Part shown: piece by piece, positions 45,543-55,443 of the stretch | Layout: every line of letters begins with the position of its first letter | How positions within the stretch are numbered: the stretch's first letter is position 1 | Origin: Mycobacterium sp. 141 | Lineage (GTDB): Bacteria > Actinomycetota > Actinomycetes > Mycobacteriales > Mycobacteriaceae | Direction of reading: 5' to 3' | Length of the DNA: 64,000 nt | Assembly (NCBI RefSeq): GCF_000382405.1 | Contig: NZ_KB908270.1 | Location: 34,340 to 98,339 of the forward strand | Translations under genes and position numbers: made by a program | Notes under the pieces: model-generated | What the model was told of the DNA's origin: nothing | What the model saw: the letters and a program-made list of their open reading frames with translations, nothing else | The model's database searches: none

Positions 45543-46007
45543 GTGGGTGAGTCTCCGCCATACGACCGGGACTACGAATACGACGATCACGATGAGGACG
45601 ACGGTCAGGATATCCTTTCGCCGCTCGATTTCGCATACCCGGATCAGCAACCCGACGACGAGTCGGACCTTGATATGCCGATCTTCGGCGTCACCAACCC
45701 GCCGGGAACCGTAACGGTCACCGCTTACATGGACGGTCGCGTGCAGCAGATAGACCTGTCGCCCAAGGCCGTCAACATGACCGAATCCGAGCTCGTCGAG
45801 GAAATTCTCGTGATCGCCGACCTGGCCACGCAGGACGCACGCTCGGCCCAGTACTCGTTGATGCTCGAGGGAATGCGTGAACAGGGGCATGACGATTTCG
45901 CGACGCGTGACTTCCTGACCCGTGACCTGAACCTGCCGACGCCCGAACAATCTGACGCGGCCCGGGCCCAGATCTTCGCAACTCGTTACGGAGGAGAAAA
46001 TGGCTGA
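45543..46007 (+). CDS. espH: EspH
   Basis: 154 residues with a GTG start. The N-terminus is very acidic (YDRDYEYDDHDEDDGQDI); the C-terminal part is folded-looking (VTAYMDGRVQQIDLSPKAVN, MTESELVEEILVIADLATQD). EspH (Rv3867) acts with EspE/EspF substrates in ESX-1. It overlaps eccA1 by 8 bp, so the genes are coupled. Confidence 0.85.
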   Translation: MGESPPYDRDYEYDDHDEDDGQDILSPLDFAYPDQQPDDESDLDMPIFGVTNPPGTVTVTAYMDGRVQQIDLSPKAVNMTESELVEEILVIADLATQDARSAQYSLMLEGMREQGHDDFATRDFLTRDLNLPTPEQSDAARAQIFATRYGGENG

Positions 46008-47724
46008 CCATCTCGCAGGCATGTTCGGTAGCGCTGTCGGGATGCTGGCCAGTTCTCCGGCCCGCGCCCTCGAGCTGTTCACCGAGATCACCAACTACGA
46101 CGAATCGGCGTGTGACGCCTGGGTCGGGCGGATTCGCTGTGGTGACACCGACCGGGTGACGTTGTTCCGAGCGTGGTACTCCCGGTCGAACTTCGGCCAG
46201 CTCGCCGGTGCCGCCGAAATCTCGATGAACAGCCTGGGCGCGCGGATCCCGATCGGAGGTGCGTTCAGCAAGGACATCAGCTACCCGGTGAACTCGCCGT
46301 TGGCGATCACGATGGGCTTCGCCGTGCAGGAGGCGGCCGAGGGCAACTACGCCGATGCGATGGAGGCCATCGAAGCGGCGCCCGCTGCCGGCGCGGAGTA
46401 CCTCGTGGCGTGGGTCAAGGCGGTCATTTACGCCGCTGCGCAGCGCTGGACGGACGTCATCGACGAGGTGCGCGGTGCCAGCGCCTGGCAGGACAAGTTC
46501 CTCGCCGCGGCGGCGGGTGTTGCGCACGGTGTCGCGGCGGCCAACCTCGGCTTGTTCACCGAGGCCGACCGCAGGCTCACCGAGGCCAACGACACCCCGG
46601 CCGGCCAGGCGTGCGCGCCTGCCATCGCCTGGTATCTGGCCATGGCGCGACGCAACGAGGGCAACGAGGAATCGACGCGGGTTCTGCTGGAATGGCTGCA
46701 AGCCAACTATCCGGAGCCGAAAGTAACTGCTGCCCTTAGAGATCCAACCTACCGACTGACGACGACGACGGCCGAGACGATCTCCTCGCGCAAGGATCCG
46801 TGGGATCCGAACAGCGTTGTGGCCGACACCTCCGGCCGGGAGAAGCTGCTTGCCGAAGCGCAGGACGAACTCGACCGCCAGATCGGGCTGAGTCGGGTCA
46901 AGGAACAGATCGAGGCCTACCGGGCCGCGACGCAGATGGCCAGGATCCGCGCCGCGCGGGGTATGAAGGTCGCCCAGACGTCCAAGCACATGATCTTCGC
47001 CGGGCCTCCTGGTACCGGTAAGACGACCATCGCGCGTGTGGTGGCCAACATCCTGGCCGGGCTCGGGGTGATCGCCGAACCGAAACTGATCGAGACGTCG
47101 CGTAAGGATTTCGTCGCGGAGTACGAGGGGCAATCGGCGGTCAAGACGGCCAAGACCATCGACCGGGCACTCGGCGGTGTGCTGTTCATCGACGAGGCTT
47201 ACACGCTGGTGCAGGAGCGCGACGGCCGGGCCGATCCGTTCGGCACCGAGGCGTTGGACACGCTGCTGGCCCGGATGGAGAACGACCGGGACCGGCTTGT
47301 GGTCGTCATCGCCGGCTACAGCAACGACATCGACCGGCTCCTGGAGGCCAACGACGGTCTGCGATCGCGCTTCGCGACTCGTATCGAATTCGACTCCTAC
47401 GCTCCTGAGGACATCGTCGAGATCGCGAAAGTCATTGCCGATACCAATGATTCGAGACTCGATGACATCGCGGCCAAGCGGGTGCACGATGCGGCCGCGT
47501 TGTTGAGCCAGCGCAGGCTCAACGGAAAGCCGGCCTTGGACATCGCGGGCAACGGGCGCTACGCGCGGCAGCTGGTCGAGGCCGGCGAGCAGAACCGGGA
47601 CATGCGGCTGGCCCGCACCCTGGACTTCGACAGCCTGGGCGTGGAGCAGCTCAGCGAGATCAACGGCGAAGACATGGCATCGGCGATCTCATCTGTGCAC
47701 AGCCGGCTGAGCATCGACGAATAG
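46000..47724 (+). CDS. eccA1: EccA1, AAA+ ATPase of ESX-1
   Basis: 574 residues, the family length. TPR-like helices fill ~1-270; the AAA+ domain has Walker A FAGPPGTGKTTIARVV (~333-348) and Walker B GVLFIDEAYTLVQ (~393). EccA1 is the cytosolic ATPase thought to dissociate EspG-bound PE-PPE clients for secretion. eccB1 follows after 13 bp. Confidence 0.95.
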   Translation: MADHLAGMFGSAVGMLASSPARALELFTEITNYDESACDAWVGRIRCGDTDRVTLFRAWYSRSNFGQLAGAAEISMNSLGARIPIGGAFSKDISYPVNSPLAITMGFAVQEAAEGNYADAMEAIEAAPAAGAEYLVAWVKAVIYAAAQRWTDVIDEVRGASAWQDKFLAAAAGVAHGVAAANLGLFTEADRRLTEANDTPAGQACAPAIAWYLAMARRNEGNEESTRVLLEWLQANYPEPKVTAALRDPTYRLTTTTAETISSRKDPWDPNSVVADTSGREKLLAEAQDELDRQIGLSRVKEQIEAYRAATQMARIRAARGMKVAQTSKHMIFAGPPGTGKTTIARVVANILAGLGVIAEPKLIETSRKDFVAEYEGQSAVKTAKTIDRALGGVLFIDEAYTLVQERDGRADPFGTEALDTLLARMENDRDRLVVVIAGYSNDIDRLLEANDGLRSRFATRIEFDSYAPEDIVEIAKVIADTNDSRLDDIAAKRVHDAAALLSQRRLNGKPALDIAGNGRYARQLVEAGEQNRDMRLARTLDFDSLGVEQLSEINGEDMASAISSVHSRLSIDE

Positions 47725-47737
47725 GCGAGAGCAGGCG

Positions 47738-49180
47738 ATGGCAGGGTTTCGACTCACCACAAAGATCCAGGTCAGCGGCTGGAGGTTCCTGCTGCGCCGG
47801 GTCGAGCATGCGATCGTGCGCCGCGATACCCGGATGTTCGACGATCCGCTGCAGTTCTACAGCCGCGCGGTGTCCACCGGCATCGTCATCGCAGTCATGG
47901 TCTGCCTCGGCGCGGTGGCGTTGGCCTACTTCAAGCCGCTCGGCAAGCGGGGGAGTGACACCCTGGTGGTGGACCGCACCACCAACCAGCTCTATGTGCT
48001 GCTGCCCGGCTCCGATCTGCTGCGGCCCGTCTACAACCTGACCTCGGCGCGGTTGGCGCTGGGGCACGGCGACGCGCCCGCGGTGGTCAAGTCCGAGGAA
48101 CTGGATCGCATGCCGAAGGGGCAGCCGATCGGCATTCCGGGCGCGCCGTACGCCACCCCTACCGGCACACCGGCTGCCACCTGGTCGCTGTGCGATACCG
48201 TGACCAAGCCGGAAAGTGCTGCGCCAGAGCTGGAAACGTCCATCCTCATCCGGTCGCTGGTCACCGACATGTCGGTCGGGCCGCTCGGGCCGAGCCAGGG
48301 CATGCTGGTGTCGTTCAAGGGTGGTAATTGGCTGGTCAACGAGGTCGGCAGGCACGCCATCGAGCTGGCCGACCGCGCCGTGACCTCGGCCGTCGGGATC
48401 CCGGTCACTGCCAAGGCCACGCCGATCTCGGAGGGGCTGTTCAATGCGCTGCCCAATATGGGACCGTGGCAGTTGCCGCAGATCGTGGCCTCGGGCACAC
48501 CGAATACCGTTGGGCTACCGGACAATCTGGTCATCGGCTCGGTGTTCCAGACCGCGACGGAGTCTGGCAAGCAGCATTATGTCGTGCTGCCGGACGGGGT
48601 CGCGCGCGTCAACGACACCACAGCAGCGGCATTGCGCGCGACCAACTCTTACGGCCTGATCACGCCGCCCACCGTCGAGTCCAGTATGGTCGCGAAGATC
48701 CCTGAGCAGGTGTATGTTTCGCCGCTACCCGCCAAGCCGATGACCATTCTCCTGCGCCAGGACGACCCGGTGCTGTGCTGGGCCTGGCAGCGCGAACCGG
48801 GTGATCAGTCCGCCAAGACCACGGTGATCGCGGGGCGGCATCTACCCGTCTCGTCGGCTGTGCGGGGTACCGGCGTCAAACAGATCGAAGGCGACGCCAC
48901 GGTGTACGTCGACGGCGGGCAGTTCGTGCGCCTGCAGTCCCCCGATCCGAAAGTCGGCGAGGGCCTGTTCTACATCGATCCCCAGGGTGTGCGGTACGGG
49001 GTGGCCAACGCCGATGCCGCCAAGAACCTCGGCCTGGGAGCGCCCGTCAACGCCCCCTGGCCCGTGGTGAGCCTGCTCGTGGAGGGGCCGATGCTGTCGA
49101 AGGACGCGGCGCTGTTGGAGCACGACACACTGCCCTCGGATCCCAAGCCGCGCAAGGTGAAGGACAGGTCAGGCTCATGA
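47738..49180 (+). CDS. eccB1: EccB1, ESX-1 membrane component
   Basis: 480 residues. A basic N-terminus (RLTTKIQVSGWRFLLRRVEH), one membrane helix (~46-65), then a large outer domain with R-repeat-like sections (FKGGNWLVNEVGRHAIELAD; DGGQFVRLQS). EccB binds EccC and shapes the periplasmic part of the ESX channel. It overlaps eccCa1 by 4 bp. Confidence 0.95.
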   Translation: MAGFRLTTKIQVSGWRFLLRRVEHAIVRRDTRMFDDPLQFYSRAVSTGIVIAVMVCLGAVALAYFKPLGKRGSDTLVVDRTTNQLYVLLPGSDLLRPVYNLTSARLALGHGDAPAVVKSEELDRMPKGQPIGIPGAPYATPTGTPAATWSLCDTVTKPESAAPELETSILIRSLVTDMSVGPLGPSQGMLVSFKGGNWLVNEVGRHAIELADRAVTSAVGIPVTAKATPISEGLFNALPNMGPWQLPQIVASGTPNTVGLPDNLVIGSVFQTATESGKQHYVVLPDGVARVNDTTAAALRATNSYGLITPPTVESSMVAKIPEQVYVSPLPAKPMTILLRQDDPVLCWAWQREPGDQSAKTTVIAGRHLPVSSAVRGTGVKQIEGDATVYVDGGQFVRLQSPDPKVGEGLFYIDPQGVRYGVANADAAKNLGLGAPVNAPWPVVSLLVEGPMLSKDAALLEHDTLPSDPKPRKVKDRSGS

Positions 49181-51417
49181 CGACACGAAAGTTCACCCCG
49201 ACCATCAAGCGCGGTCCGCGCCTGACACCCGGTGAGATCAACGTCGCACCCCCCGACGACCTCGGCATCGAGATACCGCCTTCTGGTTTCCAGAAAGCAA
49301 TGCCGTGGGTGATGGGCGCCTGCATGATCGGCATGATCGCGATCATGGCCTTCACCGGCTTCCGGCAGCTGTCGCCGTACATGCTGATGATGCCGTTGAT
49401 GATGATCATGGGCGCATTCGCGATGATGTCCGGCGGTGGTTCGGGCGGCAAGAAGGTTCCCGAGGTCAACGCCGACCGCAAGGAGTACCTGCGTTACCTG
49501 GCGGGCCTGCGCACGCGTGTGACATCGTCGGCGTCGGCGCAGGTCGCGTTCTTCAGCTACCACGCCCCACACCCGGAAGACCTGCTCTCGATCATCGGCA
49601 CCAGTCGGCAGTGGTCACGGCAGACCAACGGCAACCCCGACTTCTTCACCGCCGCCCGGGTGGGCATCGGTGCCGAGATCGCCGTCGACAGGCTGCTCAA
49701 ACCGAATACCAGCGGGGAGATGTCCGGCGGGCAGGCGGCGCCTGCGCCGCACCTGGAACCCGTCAGCCATATGTGGGTGACCAAGTTCCTGCGCACCCAC
49801 GGCCTCGTACACGATTGCCCGAAACTCGTTCAGCTGCGCACCTTTCCGACGATCGCCGTGGGTGGTGACGAGGCCGGCGCCGCCGCGCTGCTGACTGCGA
49901 TGATCTGCCACCTGGCGGTGTTCCACCCCCCGGACCTGCTGCAGATCCGCGTGCTCACCGATGATCCCGAGGATCCCAAGTGGTCGTGGCTCAAGTGGTT
50001 GCCGCACGTGCAGCACCAGACCGACACCGATGCCGCGGGCTCCACCCGGATGGTGTTCACCCGTCCCGACGGGCTTACCGACCTGACCGCGCGCGGACCG
50101 CACACCGCCGACTCGGTACCGGGCGGCCCGTACGTCATCGTCGTCGACCTCACCGGTGGCAAGGCCGGGTTCCCGGTCGACGGCCGGGCCGGCGTCACCG
50201 TTCTCACCTTGGGTAATCACCGCGGCTCGTCGTACCGGCTGCGGGTCTCTCCGGACGGCGAGACGGAGGACAAGCTGTCCAATCAGCCCTACCGCGAGGT
50301 GGTTCGGGTCACCGACCGGATGACCCCCACGCAGGCCAACCGGATCGCGCGCAAGCTGGCCGGCTGGTCGATCACCGGAACGATCATCGACAAGAACGTG
50401 CGCGTGCAGAAGAAGGTCTCCAACGAGTGGCACCACCTGGTGGGTGCGCAGTCGGTCGAGGAGGTCACCCCGGCGCGCTGGCGGATGTTCACCGATACCG
50501 ACCGCGACCGGCTCAAGATCCCGTTCGGCCACCAGTTGAAGACCGGCGAGATCATGAGCCTCGACATCAAAGAAGGCGCCGAGTTCGGTGCAGGCCCGCA
50601 CGGCATGCTGATCGGAACCACCGGCTCGGGTAAGTCGGAATTCCTTCGTACGCTGATCTTGTCGCTCGTGGCGACCCACCACCCCGACCAAGTGAACCTC
50701 CTCCTGACAGATTTCAAAGGCGGTTCGACGTTCCTCGGTATGGAGAAGCTGCCGCACACCGCAGCGGTTGTGACCAACATGGAAGAGGAAGCCGAACTGG
50801 TCAGCCGTATGGGTGAGGTGCTCACCGGCGAGCTCGACCGCCGCCAGTCGATCCTGCGTCAGGCCGGTATGCAGGTCGGTGCGGCCGGTGCGTTGTCCGG
50901 GGTCGCCGAATACGAGAAGCACCGCGAGCGTGGCGCCGACCTGGCGCCGTTGCCGACGCTGTTCGTGGTGGTCGACGAGTTCGCGGAGTTGCTGCAGAAT
51001 CACCCCGACTTCATTGCGCTGTTCGACAGGATCTGTCGCGTCGGTCGGTCGCTGCGCGTGCACCTGCTGTTGGCGACCCAGTCGCTGAACACCGGCGGAG
51101 TCCGGATCGACAAGCTCGAACCGAACCTGACGTACCGAATCGCCTTGCGTACCACCAGCTCTGCAGAATCGAAGGCGGTAATCGGTACTCCTGAGGCACA
51201 GTTCATCACCAACAAGGAAAGCGGCGTGGGCTTTCTGCGGGTCGGTATGGAGGATCCGGTGAAATTCCGCAGCCTCTACACCGGCGCCAACTATGTGCCG
51301 GCAGGCAAAGACAACGGCGACGGCGACGCCAAGCCGCGCGCCCAGCGGCAGGCGGCGATTCGGATCCGTCAGTTCACGACGGCGCCGATCCTCGACGCGG
51401 CGGGAGCCACACGATGA
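49177..51417 (+). CDS. eccCa1: EccCa1, FtsK/SpoIIIE-type ATPase
   Basis: 746 residues. Two membrane helices (~43-62 and 67-85), a DUF-type domain, then an ATPase domain with Walker A LLIGTTGSGKSEFLRTLIL-type (GTTGSGKS, ~480-487) and Walker B PTLFVVVDEFAEL. It is the membrane half of the split EccC motor that drives secretion. It overlaps eccCb1 by 4 bp. Confidence 0.95.
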   Translation: MTTRKFTPTIKRGPRLTPGEINVAPPDDLGIEIPPSGFQKAMPWVMGACMIGMIAIMAFTGFRQLSPYMLMMPLMMIMGAFAMMSGGGSGGKKVPEVNADRKEYLRYLAGLRTRVTSSASAQVAFFSYHAPHPEDLLSIIGTSRQWSRQTNGNPDFFTAARVGIGAEIAVDRLLKPNTSGEMSGGQAAPAPHLEPVSHMWVTKFLRTHGLVHDCPKLVQLRTFPTIAVGGDEAGAAALLTAMICHLAVFHPPDLLQIRVLTDDPEDPKWSWLKWLPHVQHQTDTDAAGSTRMVFTRPDGLTDLTARGPHTADSVPGGPYVIVVDLTGGKAGFPVDGRAGVTVLTLGNHRGSSYRLRVSPDGETEDKLSNQPYREVVRVTDRMTPTQANRIARKLAGWSITGTIIDKNVRVQKKVSNEWHHLVGAQSVEEVTPARWRMFTDTDRDRLKIPFGHQLKTGEIMSLDIKEGAEFGAGPHGMLIGTTGSGKSEFLRTLILSLVATHHPDQVNLLLTDFKGGSTFLGMEKLPHTAAVVTNMEEEAELVSRMGEVLTGELDRRQSILRQAGMQVGAAGALSGVAEYEKHRERGADLAPLPTLFVVVDEFAELLQNHPDFIALFDRICRVGRSLRVHLLLATQSLNTGGVRIDKLEPNLTYRIALRTTSSAESKAVIGTPEAQFITNKESGVGFLRVGMEDPVKFRSLYTGANYVPAGKDNGDGDAKPRAQRQAAIRIRQFTTAPILDAAGATR

Positions 51418-53210
51418 GTACCGACGCCGAACCCAAGGTCCTCCGCGAGGTCGTTCTTCGGCAGTTGGCCACCGGCGAGTCGCGTGCCTACAAGATGTGG
51501 CTGCCTCCGCTGGCCGATCCGAACCCGGTCGATGAGCTGATCGAACGTGATTACCAGCGCCAACCGCTGCGCTTCGCGCTGGGCATCATGGACGAGCCGC
51601 GCCGGCACCGGCAGGAAGTGTGGGGTGTCGACGTCTCGGCGGCCGGCGGAAACATCGCGATCGGCGGTGCGCCGCAGACCGGCAAGTCGACCTTCCTGCA
51701 GACGTTGATGCTCTCGGCCAGTGCTACTCATTCGCCGCGGCAGGTGCAGTTCTACTGCATCGATCTCGGTGGTGGTGGCCTGATGTATCTGGAAGATCTG
51801 CCGCATGTGGGCGGTGTGGCCACCCGTGCCGAACCAGACCGGGTCAACCGGGTCGTGGCCGAGGTCAAGGCGGTGTTACGGGCACGCGAGCAGATGTTCA
51901 AACAGCACCGGGTGGGCTCGATCGCGGCTTACCGCGAGATGCGCCAGGACCCCGAGCACGCGGCATATCAGGACCCGTTCGGTGACGTGTTCCTGGTCAT
52001 CGACGGGTGGCCGGCGTTCGTCGCCGAATTCCCTGACCTGGAACCGGTGGTCCAAGACCTCGCCGGGCAGGGTCTGGCCTTCGGCGTGCACGTCATCATC
52101 TCGACGCCACGGTGGACTGAGCTCAAGTCCCGTGTGCGCGATTACCTCGGTACCAAGATCGAGTTCCGCCTCGGTGATGTGAACGAAACCCAGATCGACC
52201 GGATCACCCGGGAGATACCGGCCAACCGGCCGGGCCGGGCGGTCTCGGTGGAGAAACATCACCTGATGATGGGCGTGCCCCGGCTCGACGGTGTGCACAG
52301 CGCCGAAGGTCTCGTGGCCGCGATCTCGGCGGCTGTGCAGCATGTGTCCGAGCTCCACAGTGAGCAGGCGCCGCAGGTGCGGGTGCTGCCCGAGCGGATC
52401 TATCTGCATCAACTCGATCCCAACCCACCCGGGCCGGATTCGGATTACCGGACCCGTTGGACGGTGCCTGTCGGTGTGCGGGAATCGGACCTCGCGGTGG
52501 CCTACAACCACATGAACGTGACGCCGCACCTGCTGATCTTCGGGGCGCCCAAGTCGGGCAAGACGACTATCGCACAAGCGGTTTCACGGGCGATCTGCAG
52601 CCGTAACAGCCCGCAGCAGGTGCGGTTCATGCTGGCCGACTACCGCTCGGGTCTGCTCGACGCGGTGCCGCAGAGCCACCTGCTCGCCGCCGGTGCGATC
52701 AACCGGAACAACGCATCTTTGGAGGAGTCCATCAAGGCGCTGGCGCAGAACCTGCAGAAGCGTCTGCCTCCGCCGGATCTCACCACGGCGCAGCTGCGGG
52801 CCCGATCGTGGTGGACTGGGCCGGACATCGTGCTGCTGGTCGACGACTGGCACATGATCGTCGCGGCCTCGGGCATGATGTCGCCGATGATGCCCCTGTC
52901 GCCGCTGTTGCCGGCGGCCGCCGACATCGGCCTGCACCTCGTGGTGACGTGCCAGATGAGCCAGGCGCACAAGGCCACCATGGACAAGTTCGTGGGTGCT
53001 GCGTACGGCGCAGGTTCGCCGACGCTGTTCCTCTCGGGCGAGAAGAACGATTTCCCGTCGCGGGAGATCACGGTCAAGAGAAGGCCACCTGGCCAGGCAT
53101 TCATGGTTTCTCCGGACGTCAAAGAAGTCATTCAGGCGGCATACATTGATCCGCCGGACGAAGATCCGCCGGAAGAAGAAGTGTTCGCACCACCCTTAGA
53201 GGGCGGTTAG
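51414..53210 (+). CDS. eccCb1: EccCb1, soluble double ATPase of ESX-1
   Basis: 598 residues with two FtsK-like domains: Walker A IGGAPQTGKSTFLQTL (~84) and FGAPKSGKTTIAQAV (~376); Walker B DVFLVIDGWPAF and DIVLLVDDWHMI. It joins EccCa1 to form the full motor; its C-terminal domain binds the EsxB signal in related systems. The end is acidic and Pro-rich (EDPPEEEVFAPPLEGG). A 147-bp gap with its own AT-rich stretch follows, fitting a separate promoter for PE35. Confidence 0.95.
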   Translation: MSTDAEPKVLREVVLRQLATGESRAYKMWLPPLADPNPVDELIERDYQRQPLRFALGIMDEPRRHRQEVWGVDVSAAGGNIAIGGAPQTGKSTFLQTLMLSASATHSPRQVQFYCIDLGGGGLMYLEDLPHVGGVATRAEPDRVNRVVAEVKAVLRAREQMFKQHRVGSIAAYREMRQDPEHAAYQDPFGDVFLVIDGWPAFVAEFPDLEPVVQDLAGQGLAFGVHVIISTPRWTELKSRVRDYLGTKIEFRLGDVNETQIDRITREIPANRPGRAVSVEKHHLMMGVPRLDGVHSAEGLVAAISAAVQHVSELHSEQAPQVRVLPERIYLHQLDPNPPGPDSDYRTRWTVPVGVRESDLAVAYNHMNVTPHLLIFGAPKSGKTTIAQAVSRAICSRNSPQQVRFMLADYRSGLLDAVPQSHLLAAGAINRNNASLEESIKALAQNLQKRLPPPDLTTAQLRARSWWTGPDIVLLVDDWHMIVAASGMMSPMMPLSPLLPAAADIGLHLVVTCQMSQAHKATMDKFVGAAYGAGSPTLFLSGEKNDFPSREITVKRRPPGQAFMVSPDVKEVIQAAYIDPPDEDPPEEEVFAPPLEGG

Positions 53211-53357
53211 TATTTATTCAACGCATTTAGCAACGCTGGCGGTAGGCTGCCGGCAAAGGAATCGGGGGACAGATTCCTTAACGCGCTGGCAAATTAGAGC
53301 CAGGCTGTTTTTGGGGTTATGTCCTCGCGATTCAAATCGAACAAGGGGGAACAGCAA

Positions 53358-53651
53358 ATGCAACCAATGACGCACAATCCGGGCGCCGAAGCCGTCGCCG
53401 CGCAGGTCATCGCAAATGCGGCTCGCGGTCTCGCGGGTGGCACCACCGCCACTGCCGCTGTGACCGCGCTGGTGCCCGCGGGCGCAGACGAGGTGTCGGC
53501 CCTGGCTGCGATGTCTTTCGCAAGCGAGGGTGTCGAGGCTCTGACGGCGAACACGTTCGCGCAGGAAGAGCTGACCCGGGCTGGTGCGGCGTACACGGAG
53601 GCCTCGGGCATCTACAACGCTGTCGACTCGGCTCAGGCGAGCACGCTCTAA
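53358..53651 (+). CDS. pe35: PE35
   Basis: 97 residues of the PE type: GAEAVAAQVIANAARGLAGG, SALAAMSFASEGVEAL, and a C-terminal YNAVD, the YxxxD secretion signal. The ATG at 53358 follows GGGGGA; an upstream in-frame ATG at 53319 gives a non-PE extension. It pairs with PPE68, encoded 43 bp downstream. Confidence 0.92.
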   Translation: MQPMTHNPGAEAVAAQVIANAARGLAGGTTATAAVTALVPAGADEVSALAAMSFASEGVEALTANTFAQEELTRAGAAYTEASGIYNAVDSAQASTL

Positions 53652-53694
53652 CTCTCGGTCGGCATTCGTCTCCAACAGATAGGTTCAGCCAGCA

Positions 53695-55020
53695 ATGGTC
53701 CCGGTACTGCCTGCGCCACCTACGTGGCACGGCATGCCACCAGAGGTGAACACCGGCCGGTTGATGGTCGGTGCGGGCCCGGTGCCGATGCTTCAGGCTG
53801 CGGCCGGTTGGGAAGCCATGGCGGTGCTGTTGGAGACTCAGGCCGACGAGTTGGCGGCGGCGCTGGCTAATCTCACCTCGGTATGGAGCGGGGTGGCCAG
53901 CGAACGGGCGGTCGCGGCGACAATGCCGATGGTGATGTGGTTGCGCACCACCGCATTGCAAGCGCAGAAGCGGGCATTGCAGGCTTCGGCGCAGGCCAGT
54001 GCATATTCGGCCGCATTGACCACGACTCCGCCTATTCCGGAGATCGAGGAAAACCACATCACCGATGCCGTACTCAATGCGACCAATTTTTTCGGGGTCA
54101 ACACCGGAGCCATCGCCGCCAACGAGACGGACTACTTCGTGCGGATGTGGAACCAGGCGGCGGGCGCGATGGACGCCTACCAGGCCGAGACGGCGATGAA
54201 CGTGCTTTTCGAGCCGATCACGCCGATGGCGCCGATCGTCATGCCTGGAGTGGGCGAGACGACCGCGGCCGCGGCGCTGGCGTCGACAGCGCCCCGCGCC
54301 GCCGAGGGTGCGCTGCGGAATTTGGTGATCGAGCAGGCCGGCGCGACTGCGATGATCGAGTCGGTCGGTTTGATCACCGGCCGCACGGCAGCACAAATAA
54401 ATCAAGGTGAGCAGCGCGCGGTGGGTGCCGTGCAGAATGCGCAGAATTCGGGTCAGCAGACTCAGCAGAGTGAGCAACCCGCGCAACAGGGTCTGCAGCA
54501 AGGCATGCAGATGGCCATGCAGATGGGATCGCTGGGCGCCCAGATCCCGCAGCAGTTCGCACAGATGATCCAGAGTCCGATGCAGAGCCTGACCCAGCCG
54601 CTGCAGCAGGTGACTCAGATGGTCAGCCAGTTCAGCAGTACGGGCGGAGGCCATGACAAGGGCATCCAGATGGGGCTGCTGAACGCGATGCCGTTCTCGA
54701 ACCATCCGATGGCAGGAGGCTCAGGCCCGAGTTCGGGTGCGGGTCTGGTCCGGGCCGCTTCGCTGCCGGGCCTCGGGGGTACCACGCCGCGGACCTCGCT
54801 GCTGTCAGATCTGCTCAGGCCCACCGAGGAGACCAAGATCTCGCCCGCAACAGGCGCGTCGTCCAACGCGACAGGAGGTTTGGCCCCGGTCGGTGGCGGT
54901 GCCGGTCCGATGATCGGCGCAGCCAAGGACAAGAAGGAAGGCGAGTCGACGAAGCAGGGTCTCACCGCCGCGACGCCGCTGACGTACGACCAGTCGGAAG
55001 ACGAAGACGACGACTGGTGA
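53695..55020 (+). CDS. ppe68: PPE68
   Basis: 441 residues. The PPE domain fills ~1-180, with GMPPEVNTGRLM, the conserved W in SVWSGVASERAVAATMPMVM and YDAYQAE-like helices. The middle is Gln/Met-rich (QQGLQQGMQMAMQMGSLGAQ); the tail ends acidic (EDEDDDW). PPE68 is an ESX-1 substrate that pairs with PE35 and EspG1. Confidence 0.93.
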   Translation: MVPVLPAPPTWHGMPPEVNTGRLMVGAGPVPMLQAAAGWEAMAVLLETQADELAAALANLTSVWSGVASERAVAATMPMVMWLRTTALQAQKRALQASAQASAYSAALTTTPPIPEIEENHITDAVLNATNFFGVNTGAIAANETDYFVRMWNQAAGAMDAYQAETAMNVLFEPITPMAPIVMPGVGETTAAAALASTAPRAAEGALRNLVIEQAGATAMIESVGLITGRTAAQINQGEQRAVGAVQNAQNSGQQTQQSEQPAQQGLQQGMQMAMQMGSLGAQIPQQFAQMIQSPMQSLTQPLQQVTQMVSQFSSTGGGHDKGIQMGLLNAMPFSNHPMAGGSGPSSGAGLVRAASLPGLGGTTPRTSLLSDLLRPTEETKISPATGASSNATGGLAPVGGGAGPMIGAAKDKKEGESTKQGLTAATPLTYDQSEDEDDDW

Positions 55021-55109
55021 ACGGTTGCACCACAAGACTTCCCGGCCACCGGGTCGGAAGACTCGCCATACCCATGGTGAGGACGCAAGGAAAATAAGGG
55101 GTATCCAAC

Positions 55110-55409
55110 ATGGCAATGAATACAGACGTTGCCGTCCTCGCCAAGGAGGCCGGCAATTTCGAGCGCATCTCCGGTGAGCTGCAGAGCGTCATCGCGCAGG
55201 TCGAGTCGACCGGCAGCGCGCTGGCCAGCCAGATGGTCGGCCAGGCCGGCACCGCAGCCCAGGCTGCGCTCGCCCGGTTTCACGAGGCCGCTGCACGGCA
55301 GGTCCAGGAGCTGAACGACATTTCGCAGAACATCCACCAGTCGGGCGTCCAGTACAGCTCGACCGATGACGACCAGGCTTCCTCGCTGTCCTCGGCGATG
55401 AACATCTGA
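55110..55409 (+). CDS. esxB: EsxB (CFP-10), WXG100-family substrate
   Basis: 99 residues: LAKEAGNFERISGELQSVIA, then QMVGQAGTAAQAALARFHEA and a C-terminal YSSTDDDQASSLSSAMNI. YSSTD is the YxxxD signal read by EccCb1. At the hairpin turn the usual WxG is replaced by MVG. It forms the 1:1 helical pair with EsxA encoded 34 bp downstream. Confidence 0.95.
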   Translation: MAMNTDVAVLAKEAGNFERISGELQSVIAQVESTGSALASQMVGQAGTAAQAALARFHEAAARQVQELNDISQNIHQSGVQYSSTDDDQASSLSSAMNI

Positions 55410-55443
55410 CCGACGAGACCACAGAGAAAACGGAGAATCAGAC

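Noticed and set aside
45772..47487. A 571-codon minus-strand frame opposite espH/eccA1
   Set aside because: EccA1 with its AAA motifs is certain on the plus strand; the opposite frame has no recognisable domain.
49615..51063. A 482-codon minus-strand frame opposite eccCa1
   Set aside because: Opposite the conserved FtsK-type ATPase; a compositional artefact.
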